Positions 10,805 through 22,860 of a DNA stretch of 64,000 nucleotides are shown here, one piece after another. The translations under genes and the position numbers were made by a program. The notes under the pieces were generated by a model, which saw nothing but the letters and a program-made list of their open reading frames with translations, did not search any database and was not told the DNA's origin. Each line of letters opens with the position of its first letter. Position 1 is the stretch's first letter. Origin of the DNA: Siphonodentalium dalli (taxonomy: Eukaryota; Mollusca; Scaphopoda; Gadilida; Siphonodentaliidae); contig CP136061.1 in assembly GCA_032622095.1 (NCBI GenBank), forward strand, positions 167,593,107 to 167,657,106. Reading direction: 5' to 3'.

Positions 10805-11105
10805 AAACACCCCGACCCCCACCCATCACCCCCGGGGGTGCCACCCCGAGGGGGTGAAAATGGGGTATGGACCATTTTCGAGAACGGTAAGGATTTCGAC
10901 CGATTTGACGGCATGGGTGGGTGGCCCGCCCCAAATACCACCAAGAAACACCCCGACCCCCACCCATCACCCCGGGGGGTGCCACCCCGAGGGGGTGAAA
11001 ATGGGGTATGGACCATTTTCGAGAACGGTAAGGATTTCGACCGATTTGACGGCATGGGTGGGTGGCCCGCCCCAAATACCACCTAGAAACACCCCGACCC
11101 CCACC
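10751..11105. repeat. 141-bp GC-rich minisatellite (about 2.5 units)
   Basis: GATTTCGACCGATTTGACGG occurs at 10751, 10892 and 11033, a period of exactly 141 bp. Units contain CCACCCCGAGGGGGTG and GGGTGGGTGGCCCGCC and are nearly identical. The period is 47 codons, so the upstream frame is kept. Units 1 and 3 carry TAG where unit 2 has AAG. Confidence 0.9.
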
Positions 11106-11130
11106 GGGCGATCTAATGAGAGAGATATTA

Positions 11131-11330
11131 ATTGCGCTTAAGTGCAATATGAATGTAATTTCGCTTATGTGTAATAAGGAATGTCTTATTACACTTAAGC
11201 GCAATAAGAATATTCCTTATTGTACAGGAATATCATATTGTGCTTACGCGAAATAATGTATCTCTAACTTCGCTTAAGCACAATAACTTCAGGAATATTC
11301 TTATTGGGCTTGAGCGCAATTAGTTACTCG
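11131..11330. repeat. Array of CTTAAG-centred palindromes (cluster 3)
   Basis: Several GCGCTTAAGTGCAA / ACACTTAAGCGCAA-type motifs at roughly 30-50 bp steps, interspersed with AGGAATATTC-like segments. This is the same motif class as clusters 1 and 2. Confidence 0.65.
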
Positions 11331-11773
11331 GTTAGTTAAATAATAAGTTATTCGATATGTTTTTTTTCATTACCATGCAGCCCTAATTAGAGATTCCTTA
11401 AGTTATTGCAGTTAATCGAAATTCTCTATTAAATGTCAATTTGGTTTCCTATAGAGATCATCAACGATGTCTATGCGCACGGGACCCCCGCCAATCTTCT
11501 CTGTTGGGATTCCAATTGTTGGCTTATTAAATATGCACATATGGTTAAGATCCCGTAAGTCGGGTTTTGGATCCCAGTTAATGAAAATATCATTGATATA
11601 ATCGGTTTCCCCCATTAAACATCCATATATGATCAATATACATGTTTTTGGAGCAGAATTAGGTAGTCCATATTGGACGCCATCATGTAATTAAACTTTT
11701 TTGTTTAATTTTCGCACATATTTATCAGTTATGTGGATGGAGATCTCATTAAACCTCACATCCTTATATTGGT
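11331..11773. other. No recognisable gene
   Basis: AT-rich spacer; nothing recognised apart from a short unsupported minus-strand frame. Confidence 0.3.
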
Positions 11774-12079
11774 TACAGTAATGCCCAAAGTAATTGACCA
11801 CCCAACCATAGCAGAATTATTGGTAATTTTTCAGGATTTTAAATCCTGAAAAATTACCAATAATTCTGCTGTGGTTAAGTGGTCAATTACTTTGGACATT
11901 ATGTATGAGGATTGAGTTATCATTAAACCTCACATCCTTATATTAGTTACAGTAATGCCCAAAGTAATTGACCACTTAACCACAGCAGAATTATGGGTAT
12001 TTTTCAGCATTTAAAATCCTGAAAAAATACCCATAATTCTGCTGTGGTTAAGTGATCAATTACTTTGGACATTACTGTA
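11774..12079. mobile_element. Two tandem copies of a TA-flanked palindromic MITE (CAGTAATGCCC family)
   Basis: Copy 1 spans about 11774-11905 and copy 2 spans 11948-12079. Each is almost fully palindromic: CAGTAATGCCCAAAGTAATT, then CAGAATTAT, then the reverse complement. The flanking CATTAAACCTCACATCCTTATATT is also duplicated ahead of each copy, so the pair arose by tandem duplication of an about 175-bp unit. TA at the ends fits Tc1/mariner-type mobilisation. Relatives are at 22583, 33643 and 52913. Confidence 0.8.
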
Positions 12080-12339
12080 TGTAGATGGAGTTAAACTCAC
12101 ATCAGTGTGTTGGGGATTTGGACCTTGACTTCGGACCTTTGGTTTTTAACGCAACAAATGCGCGTACACCTTATACACAAATTTCTTATGTAGCCAGAGT
12201 ACCGGTATTTCTTGGATAAGATGAGTTTGAAGCCTGCTTACATTTCAAAATGTTGTCAGTTTTGTATTGTCTGCAGCGGAACTCGGCGTGTTGAAGCAAA
12301 AGTCACAAGAGATCAAATGTGTATGTAACGAGACTATAA

Positions 12340-13135
12340 TACAAATGAAAAAATAAATTGAGGGAGGGGTGGGCGATACTGGGAACTAAGGGTTGAACCG
12401 ATATAAATTTGTAGAGCGATAACGACCAATGTTGACATATTATGCATCTCAAATATACTGTTGAAACAAGGCTATAAAATAGGGTGGGGGGGGGTTTCAG
12501 AATCTTAGTTATTTCTATATACTAGTAGTGCCAGAATAGTCATTTATGGACTTCTATAGCGGTACGGGATAAGATGTTGGGTTGGTTATATCGACTCGGA
12601 GAAAAAGGGGTTCGTACCGATGAACTGACAAAAATTTTGTGGAGCGATGTTGCCATGTAATGCATCGCGACTGTTCTAAAGCAGCAATGATATAAAATTG
12701 GGGGGGGGGGGGGGGTCTGATATTATCTCTATCTGACTATCTCTATAGATGGCACCAGGATTATATAGAAAGGAATAGCAATTGATATACGTATATGGTA
12801 TACTATAGTAATACCATAGACATATAAGTACAAGTATCACGCGATAAAATATTACTTAACGTGACTATAGCGATGAAATTTTTTTATAAATTGGACCGGG
12901 ATTAGAGGTTGGGTTGGTTATATATGGATAATTGGATATGGAATTCATACCGATGAAACGATACAAATTAGCGGAGCGATAAAGACCAATGTTGACACTT
13001 AGTCAGGCTATGCATGGGAAATAGCGGTTGATACGATAGACCAAAATAAATTTGTCGGGTGATAATGACCAATGTTGATGTATAAAGTAACGCGACTGTA
13101 CTGTCGCACAATTATCAGGTAGAACTGGTCAAATA
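12340..13135. repeat. Degenerate tandem repeats with G runs
   Basis: A motif of the type CCGATxxAA...GGAGCGATAA(A/C)GACCAATGTTGACA recurs near 12392, 12615, 12946 and 13036 with much divergence. Two units end in poly-G runs (12486-12494, and 12700-12715 with 16 G). The array runs up to the assembly gap region. Confidence 0.6.
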
Positions 13136-13401
13136 TGGACTCTGGTGGCCAATATGGAACAGCTCAGAAAACACTTTCAGGGCCCTAACATTTATTTAAC
13201 ACAGAATCTGCCATACAAATCGATTTATGTCGATAAATCTCTTATTTTTCAAAATTTTAAGCTGAGACTTGGTGTGTCTACGTGGGATACTTATATATTC
13301 CTAAAATGGCAGGATACAGCACGTAATTATGTTTTAGATGGAAGAAATGAATTTTTTTCGATGACAAAATTTAACATGGGATTTGGCATTAAAATCGATT
13401 T

Positions 13402-13501
13402 NNNNNNNNNNNNNNNNNNNNNNNNNNNNNNNNNNNNNNNNNNNNNNNNNNNNNNNNNNNNNNNNNNNNNNNNNNNNNNNNNNNNNNNNNNNNNNNNNNN
13501 N
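13402..13501. other. Assembly gap (100 N)
   Basis: Exactly 100 N, the usual placeholder for a scaffold join of unknown size. A plus-strand frame open on both sides (13145-13594) is interrupted by it and cannot be judged. Confidence 1.
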
Positions 13502-13619
13502 ACCCTGATTGTTTTTCACAGTTTAATATACAACCGAGGGTTAACAACATTTGATCATGTATCAAAGAGATTCCGACAACTTGAGTACTACTAGTATATG
13601 TTGCAAACAGCCGGCAGTT

Positions 13620-14420
13620 CATTTGATGACATGGTTACTCTTCGAGTCATTGCCGGTATATTCTTCAAATTGCATGGCGCCATGATGGCGGCACTGCAGC
13701 TTTGAACTTATGCCGACATCGTTGTATATTTCTACAAGAAAGGCGGCACTACGTCTTTGAAATGGACTGACTGTCGGTGAACTGAATGCCCTCGCCCTTG
13801 AATCTCATTGGACCAAAGGGGAGTTGATTGACATGCTCTCGATATCAGGGAACCTACGGCATTTTAATCAGCGATATTCTCGGCGGTGTCATTTGCAGCA
13901 AGTATACTTTGTTTGTATAAGTATACTTAGATGTTACTAGTACAGGCTATCGCTTATAGTGTGGTGACTGCTAAATGAAATTAACTATTACCAAATACTT
14001 ATTATTTTTAGTCCTGAAATTTGCGGGCAGGGGCCCACCTTTGTAATTGTTATCCATGCTCTGGAAGTTCGCTGAAACTTATAGTTTCCGTAACATTAGA
14101 TTCCTTTTTTTTAGGAACCACCGTCGGTCCGTCGTGCATTCCTACTTTTATATTGCTTGTTTGTTTGGCTGTTAAATTAATCGCTACGTTCGTTCCAATG
14201 AACTCACAAATATTATAACCATGACATCGCCGAGAACTGTGCTTGTATTGAACACATTGTGCTCATTAAGTAGTCATTACCGGTGGTTTATGATGCACTT
14301 TATTAACACAAAAATTACATCAGCCGAAGCCTCAAACAAGCAGCGAAAGCAGTTAACCAGCATCCAGCCAATATGGCAATAGGCCATATTACGGAATAGT
14401 TCTACTGATGTTATTATTAT
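13620..14420. other. No recognisable gene
   Basis: AT-rich spacer without recognised repeats or supported frames. Confidence 0.3.
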
Positions 14421-14426
14421 TATGTA

Positions 14427-14505
14427 CGATTAATCGATTATAGTCGATTATTGACGACCGATTATCGATTATCAAAATAAATAATCGTGGCACCTCTATT
14501 TTCGA
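14427..14505. mobile_element. Terminal fragment of a hAT-like element
   Basis: A dense run of ATCGATTA/TAATCGAT variants ends in ATAATCGTGGCACCTCTA. This is the appearance of the end of hAT-type elements whose subterminal region is made of ATCGATT repeats. Only one end is seen. Confidence 0.45.
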
Positions 14506-14971
14506 GCTTGATTTGGTTTGAGGGACATCTCAATGCACCATTCCATTCCGATCGACACATAGCCATTTAGATAAGAAATGAGAATATGTTCACGCTCACC
14601 GAGTTACGCAAATATGAAGCAATGAACTCATACTGAGTCCACGCCTCCATATAAACTCTTGACATATACAATTTCGGAGGAAGTGCATTGACATGTTTCC
14701 AGAATGGCAGATAAAAAATTTCCAAGGTAGTGGGTTCGAACGCATGTTCAGACCGATACACTTCCTAATTCTCGGTGATATACAAAATGTATACATTGTA
14801 TATATTTTGTTATGATAAATTGGCACACCAGTTATTGCATTATTTATAGTGGCGATATATTTGAAGGCTATAATTATAAATATAATTGTATAACAATTTA
14901 TGAAGTAAAATTCATTGAGATGAACAGTTTATATTGTGAGACGAAGTATGCTGTGGGTCGCATATCATTAA

Positions 14972-15328
14972 ACCTTTCAGTGCCAGGTCCGATTTTTGTA
15001 TCAACCCATATACCCTGTGCCAATGCATTCTCTTATATATGAGAGTCTTTAACAGATTTATTTTGTAGGTTTAGTGCCAAGGAATCTTACGTTTTTCATG
15101 GGCATCAAAATTATTACTATGAATACTTGGCGATAGTTTTGAGTTATAACATGCCCCTAAGGTTTTATCCAGTTTGTTTTTAAATTCGCTATAGCATGCT
15201 TAAGCATACCCAAAAAAAATTCAAACCAAAAAAATCTATAATAAAAATAACATTTTATTTATTTTTTAGGGCCGATTTTACAGACCATCAATTAGGGCCG
15301 ATGAGATCGGCCCCTGGCACTGAAAGGG
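14972..15328. mobile_element. piggyBac-like MITE with TTAA duplication (CAGTGCCAGG family)
   Basis: Flanked by TTAA at 14968-14971 and 15329-15332. Ends are ACCTTTCAGTGCCAGG and CCTGGCACTGAAAGGG. A GGTCCGATTTT near the left end and GGGCCGAT near the right are the inner part of the inverted repeat. It contains half of the CCAATGCATTCTCTTATATA hairpin module. A second left end of the same family is at about 59722. Confidence 0.8.
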
Positions 15329-15332
15329 TTAA

Positions 15333-15576
15333 ACAGCATGCACCAATGCATTCTCTTAGTCACCTCGCATATATAAGATAATGCATTGGCCGAACAGTTT
15401 TTTATCGTTTTTATCATTATTTCTTTCACTTTCAAAAATAAAAAATAAATTTATTACATTTTTTAACAATTATAAAAAAATAATATAAAATTTGTAAGGC
15501 CAACGCATTTTCTTATATATGCAAGGCGACCTATGGTGTTTGCAAAAATTCAGGACGCTCCCATCGTGGAAGGGTA
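15333..15576. mobile_element. Decayed hairpin-module MITE
   Basis: Holds one full (about 15340-15395) and one half (about 15500-15530) copy of the CCAATGCATTCTCTTATATA hairpin module. It ends in CCATCGTGGAAGGGTAA, like the ends of the element at 16655 and 22255. No clear duplication. Confidence 0.5.
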
Positions 15577-16559
15577 AAGATCTTCGATGGTAGAAATAGA
15601 TGCTATTTTCATTTTGGATTTTGCACTTGGCATTTTTTATTTCTGTTGCACAGACCTTATACACGAAGTCAATGAAAATGCTGTGATGCATTCTTATCAC
15701 GTAGTCACGGTATGCAGGCCTATAAGACAATGATTGTGTTAACAACTGAAATGGACGACCAACAGCCCAGTGTCATGAGTATACACTGAGTGCCTTATCG
15801 TTACAATATAATAGTCTAGCTTGTGGATATCCCCTTGATACATAGAGGATCTTCAATGAGTCATATTGGGATAACATATTTTATGAAACGAGTTTGATAA
15901 ATTTGATTCACAGCCAGTCATTGAAGAGTTGTGATCGAATCATATTTATCAAATGAATTTCAAAAAATCTTATATCGCAACATAATGAGCTTTATGCCTT
16001 TTTAACAAATCAAAATCCTTAAAAGCTGTAAAATGCACACATTTAGTGTTGGCTAAGATGCTTCACAACCATATACGACAGTATTGCACGCTCTGCCTGG
16101 CGACGGAAAATATAGTCCCCCAATTTGTGTACTTAGATTTTGCGTCTATTTTCGATAATGCAACAAAGTTGATCAAGAATTTAACTTTAATGAACAAAGC
16201 AAATATATTGCATGGTCTGGTGTTGGTGTTGGTGTCATCAAAAGCTTTTTGAAATAGTATTAATCCATGCAGTTATTTTGTTGGCGTGATGGCAAGTGAT
16301 CCTGGGAAACATGCGCCGATTTATAACTATAGTGAGAGATAAGGAAATATGTAATGGCTTTTTTGATGATATAATAGGTGTTTCACGTGATATATGTGTA
16401 TGACACAAGCTTCATACATCTCACCGAAAGTATTTTCAATAGAAATGTCATAGTAATAACTATTTTTTATTTTTATACACACACTTATTAGGATAAATTT
16501 TTTTAATCTAGATCAGTATTTCAGTATGATCTTGAGATCTGACAACTACCCTAAAACCA

Positions 16560-18040
16560 ATTCTTGCCACCTATTGACCACCCCACATGGCAAATTTTGT
16601 TTCACTTTAGAACAAGTGGTAAAATTCAATTGTTCAAACTAATATTCGTTATCCCTTCCATGGCTTTCTGAATTTTTGCGAAAACCCTGTGACAACTTGA
16701 AAGTATTCTCTTATATATGGGAGTCTCCCATAGGGAGCCTCGCATATTCATTTATAAGAGAATGCATTGGGCTAAAAATATTTACTTTGGCATTGTAAGC
16801 CAGTGCATTCTCTTACATATGCGAGCCTCCCATTAAGAGATTGAACTAGCTGGCACATGAACTTTAATGCTGCACCAGCACAACTCCAGTCATGAAAAGG
16901 TTAATTGGAAAGCAGTAGCAATCAAATTAATAGATTCATTGCTTCATCACATCGACTTCATGTTACCTCAACATGTGCGTAGATATCTGTATAGGCCCTG
17001 CCGTCTCAGTTTTATAAGCAATCACTTCATTGATACACAGTAGAAAATTGGAAGCAGATTTATTTCTAGTTTTGAAATATTGAACATGTGGAGATCGCTC
17101 ACTGCCGTTATAAAATGTCACAAGTTCTTGTTGAGATACAGAGGGAAATTGGAGAGAATTATTGTTATTTTAGGTCTTGTGGAAATTAAAAAAATGTACT
17201 TGGCAGATGTGTGTGTTGACATTGTGATGTCATTTTGATATCTGATAAGCATGAAATTGGCTCCCTAGTAACCCCTCGCTGAATACAAACTTTTGAAAAA
17301 CTGTAGAAAATAGGATGTCTGGAGATCTGTTGCAGTATGTTCATATTACCCCATTCCATTTTCAAAGTTCACAGCTCATATGCAGTTATCCAGTTAATGA
17401 GCACCTTTTTCTTTTCTAAAGTTATTCATTGATGTGACACAGTACGAAATCAAATACCAGAGTTCTATTGCATCATATCTAGGTTACAATATCCCAATTT
17501 TCAAAATTGGCAGTTGATGATCCAATTAATAGAGATTCATTGCTTCATCGCATTAACTTAATGTTACATCAACATGTGGAGTTTTCCGCTGCCTCCTAAT
17601 TTTTTCTCAACTATTCACTTCACCGATACATACAGTAGAAAATTGGAAGCAAATTTATTTCAATTTTTGAAGCATCAAACCTCATATGGAGATATCCCCT
17701 TTTTCTAAATTGCCATAAGTATATGTAGCAGGTCCATAGATGGAGATTTGGTGTTTTGTCTGAAATATCGTGTTCATGCCCCCATATGTCCCAAACTGTC
17801 ATTGTTAAAGGTCAGAAGTTCTCATCAGAGATACAGAGGGAAATGAAATACAGAGAACTATAGTTCATTTCAGGTCAGATAAAAATGATGCAGATCTGTG
17901 TGTTGACATGATGATGGCAGTGTCATTTCCTTGTCTGATAATGTGCGAAAATCCCCACCCCCCCCCCCCCCCAATTCAAAAGTTAACAAACTGTAGAAAA
18001 GTGCTTAGGGCCCAATATGGGGATAAGCGCTATATAATAA
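16560..18040. repeat. Left arm of a 5.9-kb foldback element
   Basis: This arm matches the reverse complement of about 20545-22440 throughout. Markers are CACATGGCAAATTTTGTTTC (outer), TTATCCCTTCC, GTAGAAAATTGGAAGCA, GAAATACAGAGAACTATAG and GGGCCC (inner). Within the arm, a segment of about 590 bp is itself directly repeated (from about 16920 and from about 17510, both with GATTCATTGCTTCATC). It contains a hairpin module (16703-16775) and a poly-C run near 17949-17972. No coding region. Confidence 0.75.
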
Positions 18041-18159
18041 TTATTATTACATTAATTAGCCCCTAAACCCAGCATAATATTTTTTAGTTAAACACACATG
18101 TCAATGCCAGAACTTTAGTATTATACTAATTAGATTATAGTTATGATACTCAATATGTG

Positions 18160-18765
18160 TTGTCCCCCGAAAAAAAAATTCGGGGGACTATTAAAATAGC
18201 CGGTGTCCGTCCGTCCGTCGAGCCGTCTGTGCGTCCGGAAATGGTTCCGGATGATAACTTTAGTTTCGGTTATTAGGTCAAAAGCAAATAAAGCAAATAA
18301 AGGTCAAGTTCGAATATGGATTTGCTCCGCCCATTTTTGCGAGAGTTTTGGCCCTTTTTTGACTTAGAAAACCCCTGAAAGTTGGTTTCTGGATGATAAC
18401 TTTAGTAGAATTAATCGGATTCAAACCAAATTTGGTATATTACTTTCTCCCAGCAAAACACAGGTCAAGTTCGAACTTGGGTTCTGCCCTACCATTTTTG
18501 GCAGAGTTATGCCCCTTTTTCGACATAGAAAATTCACTTTTTCTTCTGTTTTTTGGTTTCCGGGTGATAACTTGATTTTGGATTGTTTATATGCAAAACC
18601 CGTTTTTTTGTGGATTACTTATATCAATATACAGCTCAAGTTCGAATTTCGGTTTAATCCGTTAATTTTTGCGAGAGTTATGGCCCTTTTTTGTCCGCTG
18701 ACCCGACATATAAAACCCCAAAAGTTGGTGTCCGGATGATAACTTTAGTAGAGTTAATCAGATTT
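18160..18765. repeat. Divergent tandem repeats with a GTCCGGATGATAACTTTAGT core
   Basis: Units of about 150 bp each contain a GG(A/G)TGATAACTT block, AGGTCAAGTTCGAA and a TTTTTGCGAGAGTT..GGCCCTTTTT block. The array is preceded by a GTCCGTCCGTCCGTCG tract and a GTCCCCCGAAAAAA / TTCGGGGGAC hairpin. To my knowledge this is a widespread repeat type in bivalve genomes and a common source of false gene models. Confidence 0.7.
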
Positions 18766-19041
18766 AATTTTATTTCGTGTTGACTGTGCGATAAACATGG
18801 GTGATGAAAAAACACTAAATTTTTACTTGAAAGGTGTCTTTACTTCCTCTTTTGTTGTGATAAGGAAATCAATATAAATTTTTGTGATTATGTGATAAAA
18901 TGGATCTCAAATTCATCTTCAATTATATACAAAATTTATCAACTTTTCCACTAAATTTTATTCAAGCCTCACTAAAGCTTGGCTCGAATCAAATTTATTA
19001 CTCAGTTAATAAAATATTAATAGAATTGCGACTCATTAGAG

Positions 19042-20112
19042 TAGGGTCCTGCGAATATTCGATATTCGATTCGAGATTCGATTCGAAAGTAGAATTCAAT
19101 TCGAATTCGATTCGAAATTGCCAACTCAAAATTTAGAATATACACTGATGGAAAAGTAGGCGGTTTACGGGCAGGTACACACGTCGATCTTAGCTGTTTT
19201 GTGCCATTTAATTACAGAAAATGATGTATATATGCACCTTATAATTACCATTGTACATCGCGATTATATATTAAATATAAGTATAGACGGCAATTAGCCA
19301 CTATAGGACAAATAAATACGTCTGATTTCTATCTTTGAACATGGTAGCCAAAATCTTTGAGATCGCAGATGGACCGACGACGCGCATGAATTATAATAGC
19401 TATGAGAATGATCAACCGCTAGCGTTATCCGCGGTCTATCCGTCTCAGATTCCGCGTTATGTAATATAGCTCAGAATTTAAACAACACGTGTTCCCGGCA
19501 TCGAAAAATGCATTTTGGCAGTGTTTTCTTTTGAAGTTTACTTTCAATTTCGGAGCGTCATCCGTTATTCATGTTTATTTTAAACATGATAAAGCTGCAG
19601 GCTTACACATGTGATGAATGCAACATGGTGTATAAATCGCAAGCATCTGGGACAACGACCCATCTATGGTATCATCTGTCCAAGAAGCATCCAGCACTAC
19701 ATAAACAGACTACACTGCGACTGTTGTTGCATCTTCAAGTTTTATAACAACGGGTGATTCCGAATGTTGATTTGCAATTTTGCATGCACATGCAATCTGT
19801 ACAAATTTTGCGTGATTTTAGTTCCAATACACCGTTTAGTGGTTATATTTTAATTGTCGTGACGGTCGCATGGACGTTTTAATCAATTATCAATTGAAGT
19901 TAATAGTATTGCAAATGACGGTTCATCGCCACATTAGTTATGATGGAACTTCGTGCATGTACTTAATGGAACATTTCACAAATCGTCTAATCGTTGACAA
20001 AACATGCCCAATTGAGAATGCAACATACATGATTCGATTCAATATTCGATTCGATTTCCTGAATTCGATTCGATATTCGATTCGATCAAAATGTCCAATT
20101 CGCAGGACCCTA
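19042..20112. mobile_element. hAT element B (TAGGGTCCTGCGAA ends), non-autonomous
   Basis: Terminal inverted repeats TAGGGTCCTGCGAA / TTCGCAGGACCCTA are followed inward by many ATTCGATTCGA subterminal repeats. An exact 8-bp duplication CATTAGAG flanks it (19034-19041 and 20113-20120), diagnostic of hAT insertion. It lies in the loop of the 5.9-kb foldback. A shorter relative is at 61483-62219. Confidence 0.9.
19586..19747 (+). pseudogene. BED zinc-finger remnant of a hAT transposase
   Basis: A 53-codon frame inside hAT element B reads YTCDECNMVYKSQ, then TTTHLWYHLSKKH: two Cys and two His with the spacing of a BED finger, preceded by a short N-terminus. BED fingers are the DNA-binding head of many hAT transposases. 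No catalytic domain follows, so the element is a deletion derivative of an autonomous one. The copy at 61483 has lost this part. Confidence 0.75.
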
Positions 20113-20544
20113 CATTAGAGATCCTCTATTATTATCAAAAGATATTTCCAGCAACATCAAGGGGTATAATAATAGCAAGACAGATGGCCATATCATTTTG
20201 TTAACAAAACAATTTTGTCTTCGAAAGATTATTATATAATTATTAACCATAATTGCTAGGTTTTGTATTGGCGGTTACACTTCCTCCCCCCGACACCATA
20301 GAACATATTGTTAGTGTGCATTGCTCTACTCATTCAGGAATGAGATACATGTACAAAATGGGAATAATTTGATCGAATTATGCCCTATGTAGCTACTAAT
20401 TAATATTGGGCAGGATAAAAAAAATTCAGCATTCCCATGTTGTACTGAACTTTAAAGTACATGTGTAATAACAATGGGAGAAAGCGTAACCATGGATAAC
20501 CAATACATTGCCTTTACACCATTGTATTTCTTTTATTTAGAAAC

Positions 20545-22440
20545 ATTTACCAAGCACATACTGAGAAAGGGCCCTAAACGCTTTCCACGATGTTCTCTTT
20601 TCTGCAGTCTGTCAACTTTTGAATTAAGCGGATTGGGGATTTTCGCGCATATTATCAGACATAGAAATGACAATGCCATCATGATGTCAACAGAGATCTG
20701 ATAGCTATATCTTACCATCTCTACCTGACCTAAAATGAACTATAGTTCTGTATTTCATTTTCCTTTGTATCTCAATGAGAACTTCCAACATTTAACAATG
20801 ACAAAACATCAAATCTCTATCAATGGACTTGCTACTTATGGCAACTTAGAAAAGGGGGATCTCAATACGAGGTTCGATATTTAACAAATGGAAATAAATT
20901 TTCTACTGTTTGTATCAATGAAGTGATCAGTTGAGAAAAATGAGGAGGCAGCGGAGAGGTAACATGAACTTGATGCGATGCAGCCATGTATCTCTATTAA
21001 TTTGGTGCAATAGAGCTCCAGTATTTGATTTCCTACTGTATCACATCAATGAATAACATTAGAATAGAAAAAGATGATGCTCAATAAACAGGATATCTGA
21101 ACATATGCTGTCAACTTCAAAAATGGAATGGGGGGGGGGGGGGGGGGGGCATTATGAACAATCCTCCAGATATACTATTTTCTACAGTTTTTCAACATTT
21201 GAATTTGGGGAGGGGTGCTAGGTACCAATTTTCATGCTTATCAGTTATCAAAATGACAATGACATTACAATGTCAATGCACACATCTGACAACTACACTT
21301 TTTTCATTTCCACATGACCTAAAACGAACATAAACTTGAGATATCTGACAAAAACAACAAATTTCCATCTATGGACATGCTACTTATGGCAACTTAGAAT
21401 AGGCGATCTCTTACATGTTCAATATTTCAAAACCAGAAATAAACTATTTAGAAAACTGATTAGGCAGCGTATATACAGATATCTGCACACATGTTGAGGT
21501 AAGAAGTTGATGCGATTAACCCTTTACCCAACAAAACGGCCAAAAACGCCCAAATAAAGCTTCAACAGCCTAAAATACCCTGTGCCAATGCATTCTCTTA
21601 TATATGCGAGTCGACCATAGGTCGCCTCGCATATATAAGAGAATGCATTGGCCTAACAATTTTTTATCATTTTTTTTAAATAAATGTTTCTTACAATTTT
21701 TAGGACATAAAATAAAAAACATCCATTACCCTGCAGGGAGCCCCACACATATATAGAAGCATATAGAAGAGTATCGTCTGCTCATGTTTGTCTGGGGCTC
21801 TGTATGGGTGAAATTATAAAATTGTTAAATACAAGAAAAAATTATTAAAATTGTAAAAAATTATTAGGCCAATGCATTCTCTTATATATGCGAGGCGACC
21901 TATGGTCGACTCGCATATATAAGAGAATGCATTGGCACAGGGCCGCTCTGTTGGGTAAAGGGTTAAGCAATGAATCTCTATTATTTTGATTGCTACTGCT
22001 TGCCAATTAACCCTTTTGTGATGGGAGTTGTGCTGCTGCAGCATTGAAGATCCTGTGCCAGCTAGTTCATTCTCTTATATGGGAGCCTCGCATGTGTAAG
22101 AGAATGCACTGGCTTACAAGGTCGAGGTAAATATTTTTAGACCAATTCATTCTCTTATATATGTGAGGCTCTTTATGGGGAAACTTGCATATTTAAGAGA
22201 ATGCTTTGGCACAGGGTTTTGCGCAAAATTTCAGAAAGCTCCAACCACGGAAGGGATAATGAATATAGTAGCTTGAACTTTGGACAAATGGGCGAATGTA
22301 TCATGAACTTGATGGAGTAAAGCTCCAGTGATCTGATTTCCTACCGATGCATATCAACAGTGACTAGTCCACATGAATTTTACCCTGGTTCTAATAGTGA
22401 AACAAAATTTGCCATGTGCTTGGAGAATAGGCCAGGGGTC
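20545..22440. repeat. Right arm of the 5.9-kb foldback element
   Basis: Inverted counterpart of 16560-18040, longer by about 0.44 kb because of the TTAA-flanked MITE at 21520-21962. A poly-G run (about 21128-21149) occurs at a place where the left arm has ATTACCCC, so it grew in this arm only. Hairpin modules lie at about 22052-22113 and 22139-22213. Confidence 0.75.
21520..21962. mobile_element. piggyBac-like MITE with two hairpin modules, copy 1
   Basis: Flanked by TTAA (21516-21519, 21963-21966). Ends are CCCTTTACCCAACA and TGTTGGGTAAAGGG. Two nearly identical 70-bp hairpins (about 21582-21653 and 21868-21938; CCAATGCATTCTCTTATATA...) lie just inside the ends. The left foldback arm lacks the insertion at the matching place, which provides an empty site. 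Confidence 0.85.
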
Positions 22441-22582
22441 TATAGTAATGCTCTAAATAATCAACTCCTTAACCAGAGTTTGAATTCTTTTTAATTAACA
22501 TGGAACATCAAACTAGCCACTACAACTGCTAATTCTACTTGCTAAATCATTTACAGAGAGTGGTACCAGGTTTAAATACATG

Positions 22583-22772
22583 TACAGTAATGCCCTAAAT
22601 AATTGACTCCTTAACCACAGCAGAATTATGGGTAATTTTAAGAGGATTTAGGCGGAAATATGGCTTGTTGCCATTCATCGGTGAGGTTTCCGATGAATGG
22701 CAACAAGCCATATTTCAGACTAAATCCTGAAAAATTACCCATAATTCTGTTCTGGTTAAGGAGTCGATTATC
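22583..22772. mobile_element. CAGTAATGCCC-family palindromic MITE copy
   Basis: TACAGTAATGCCCTAAATAA at the left, with a long palindrome around GATGAATGGCAACAAGCCAT. The right end has degenerated (no exact CAGTA). Related to 11774, 33643 and 52913. A terminal half-copy lies just upstream (about 22450-22485). Confidence 0.75.
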
Positions 22773-22860
22773 TTTGATTAGTCAACAACTCAAGATGAGG
22801 AATGACGAAATGCCTTCACACCATTCCTCTTCAAAACAATCTGATCAGAATTATCTTTAA

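Noticed and set aside
13145-13594. 149-codon frame spanning the N gap
   Set aside because: A third of it is N; the flanks lie in degenerate tandem repeats and show no domain.
18393-18739. Frames with hydrophobic residues in the GTCCGGATGATAACT repeats
   Set aside because: They are translations of a tandem repeat known to give spurious gene models.
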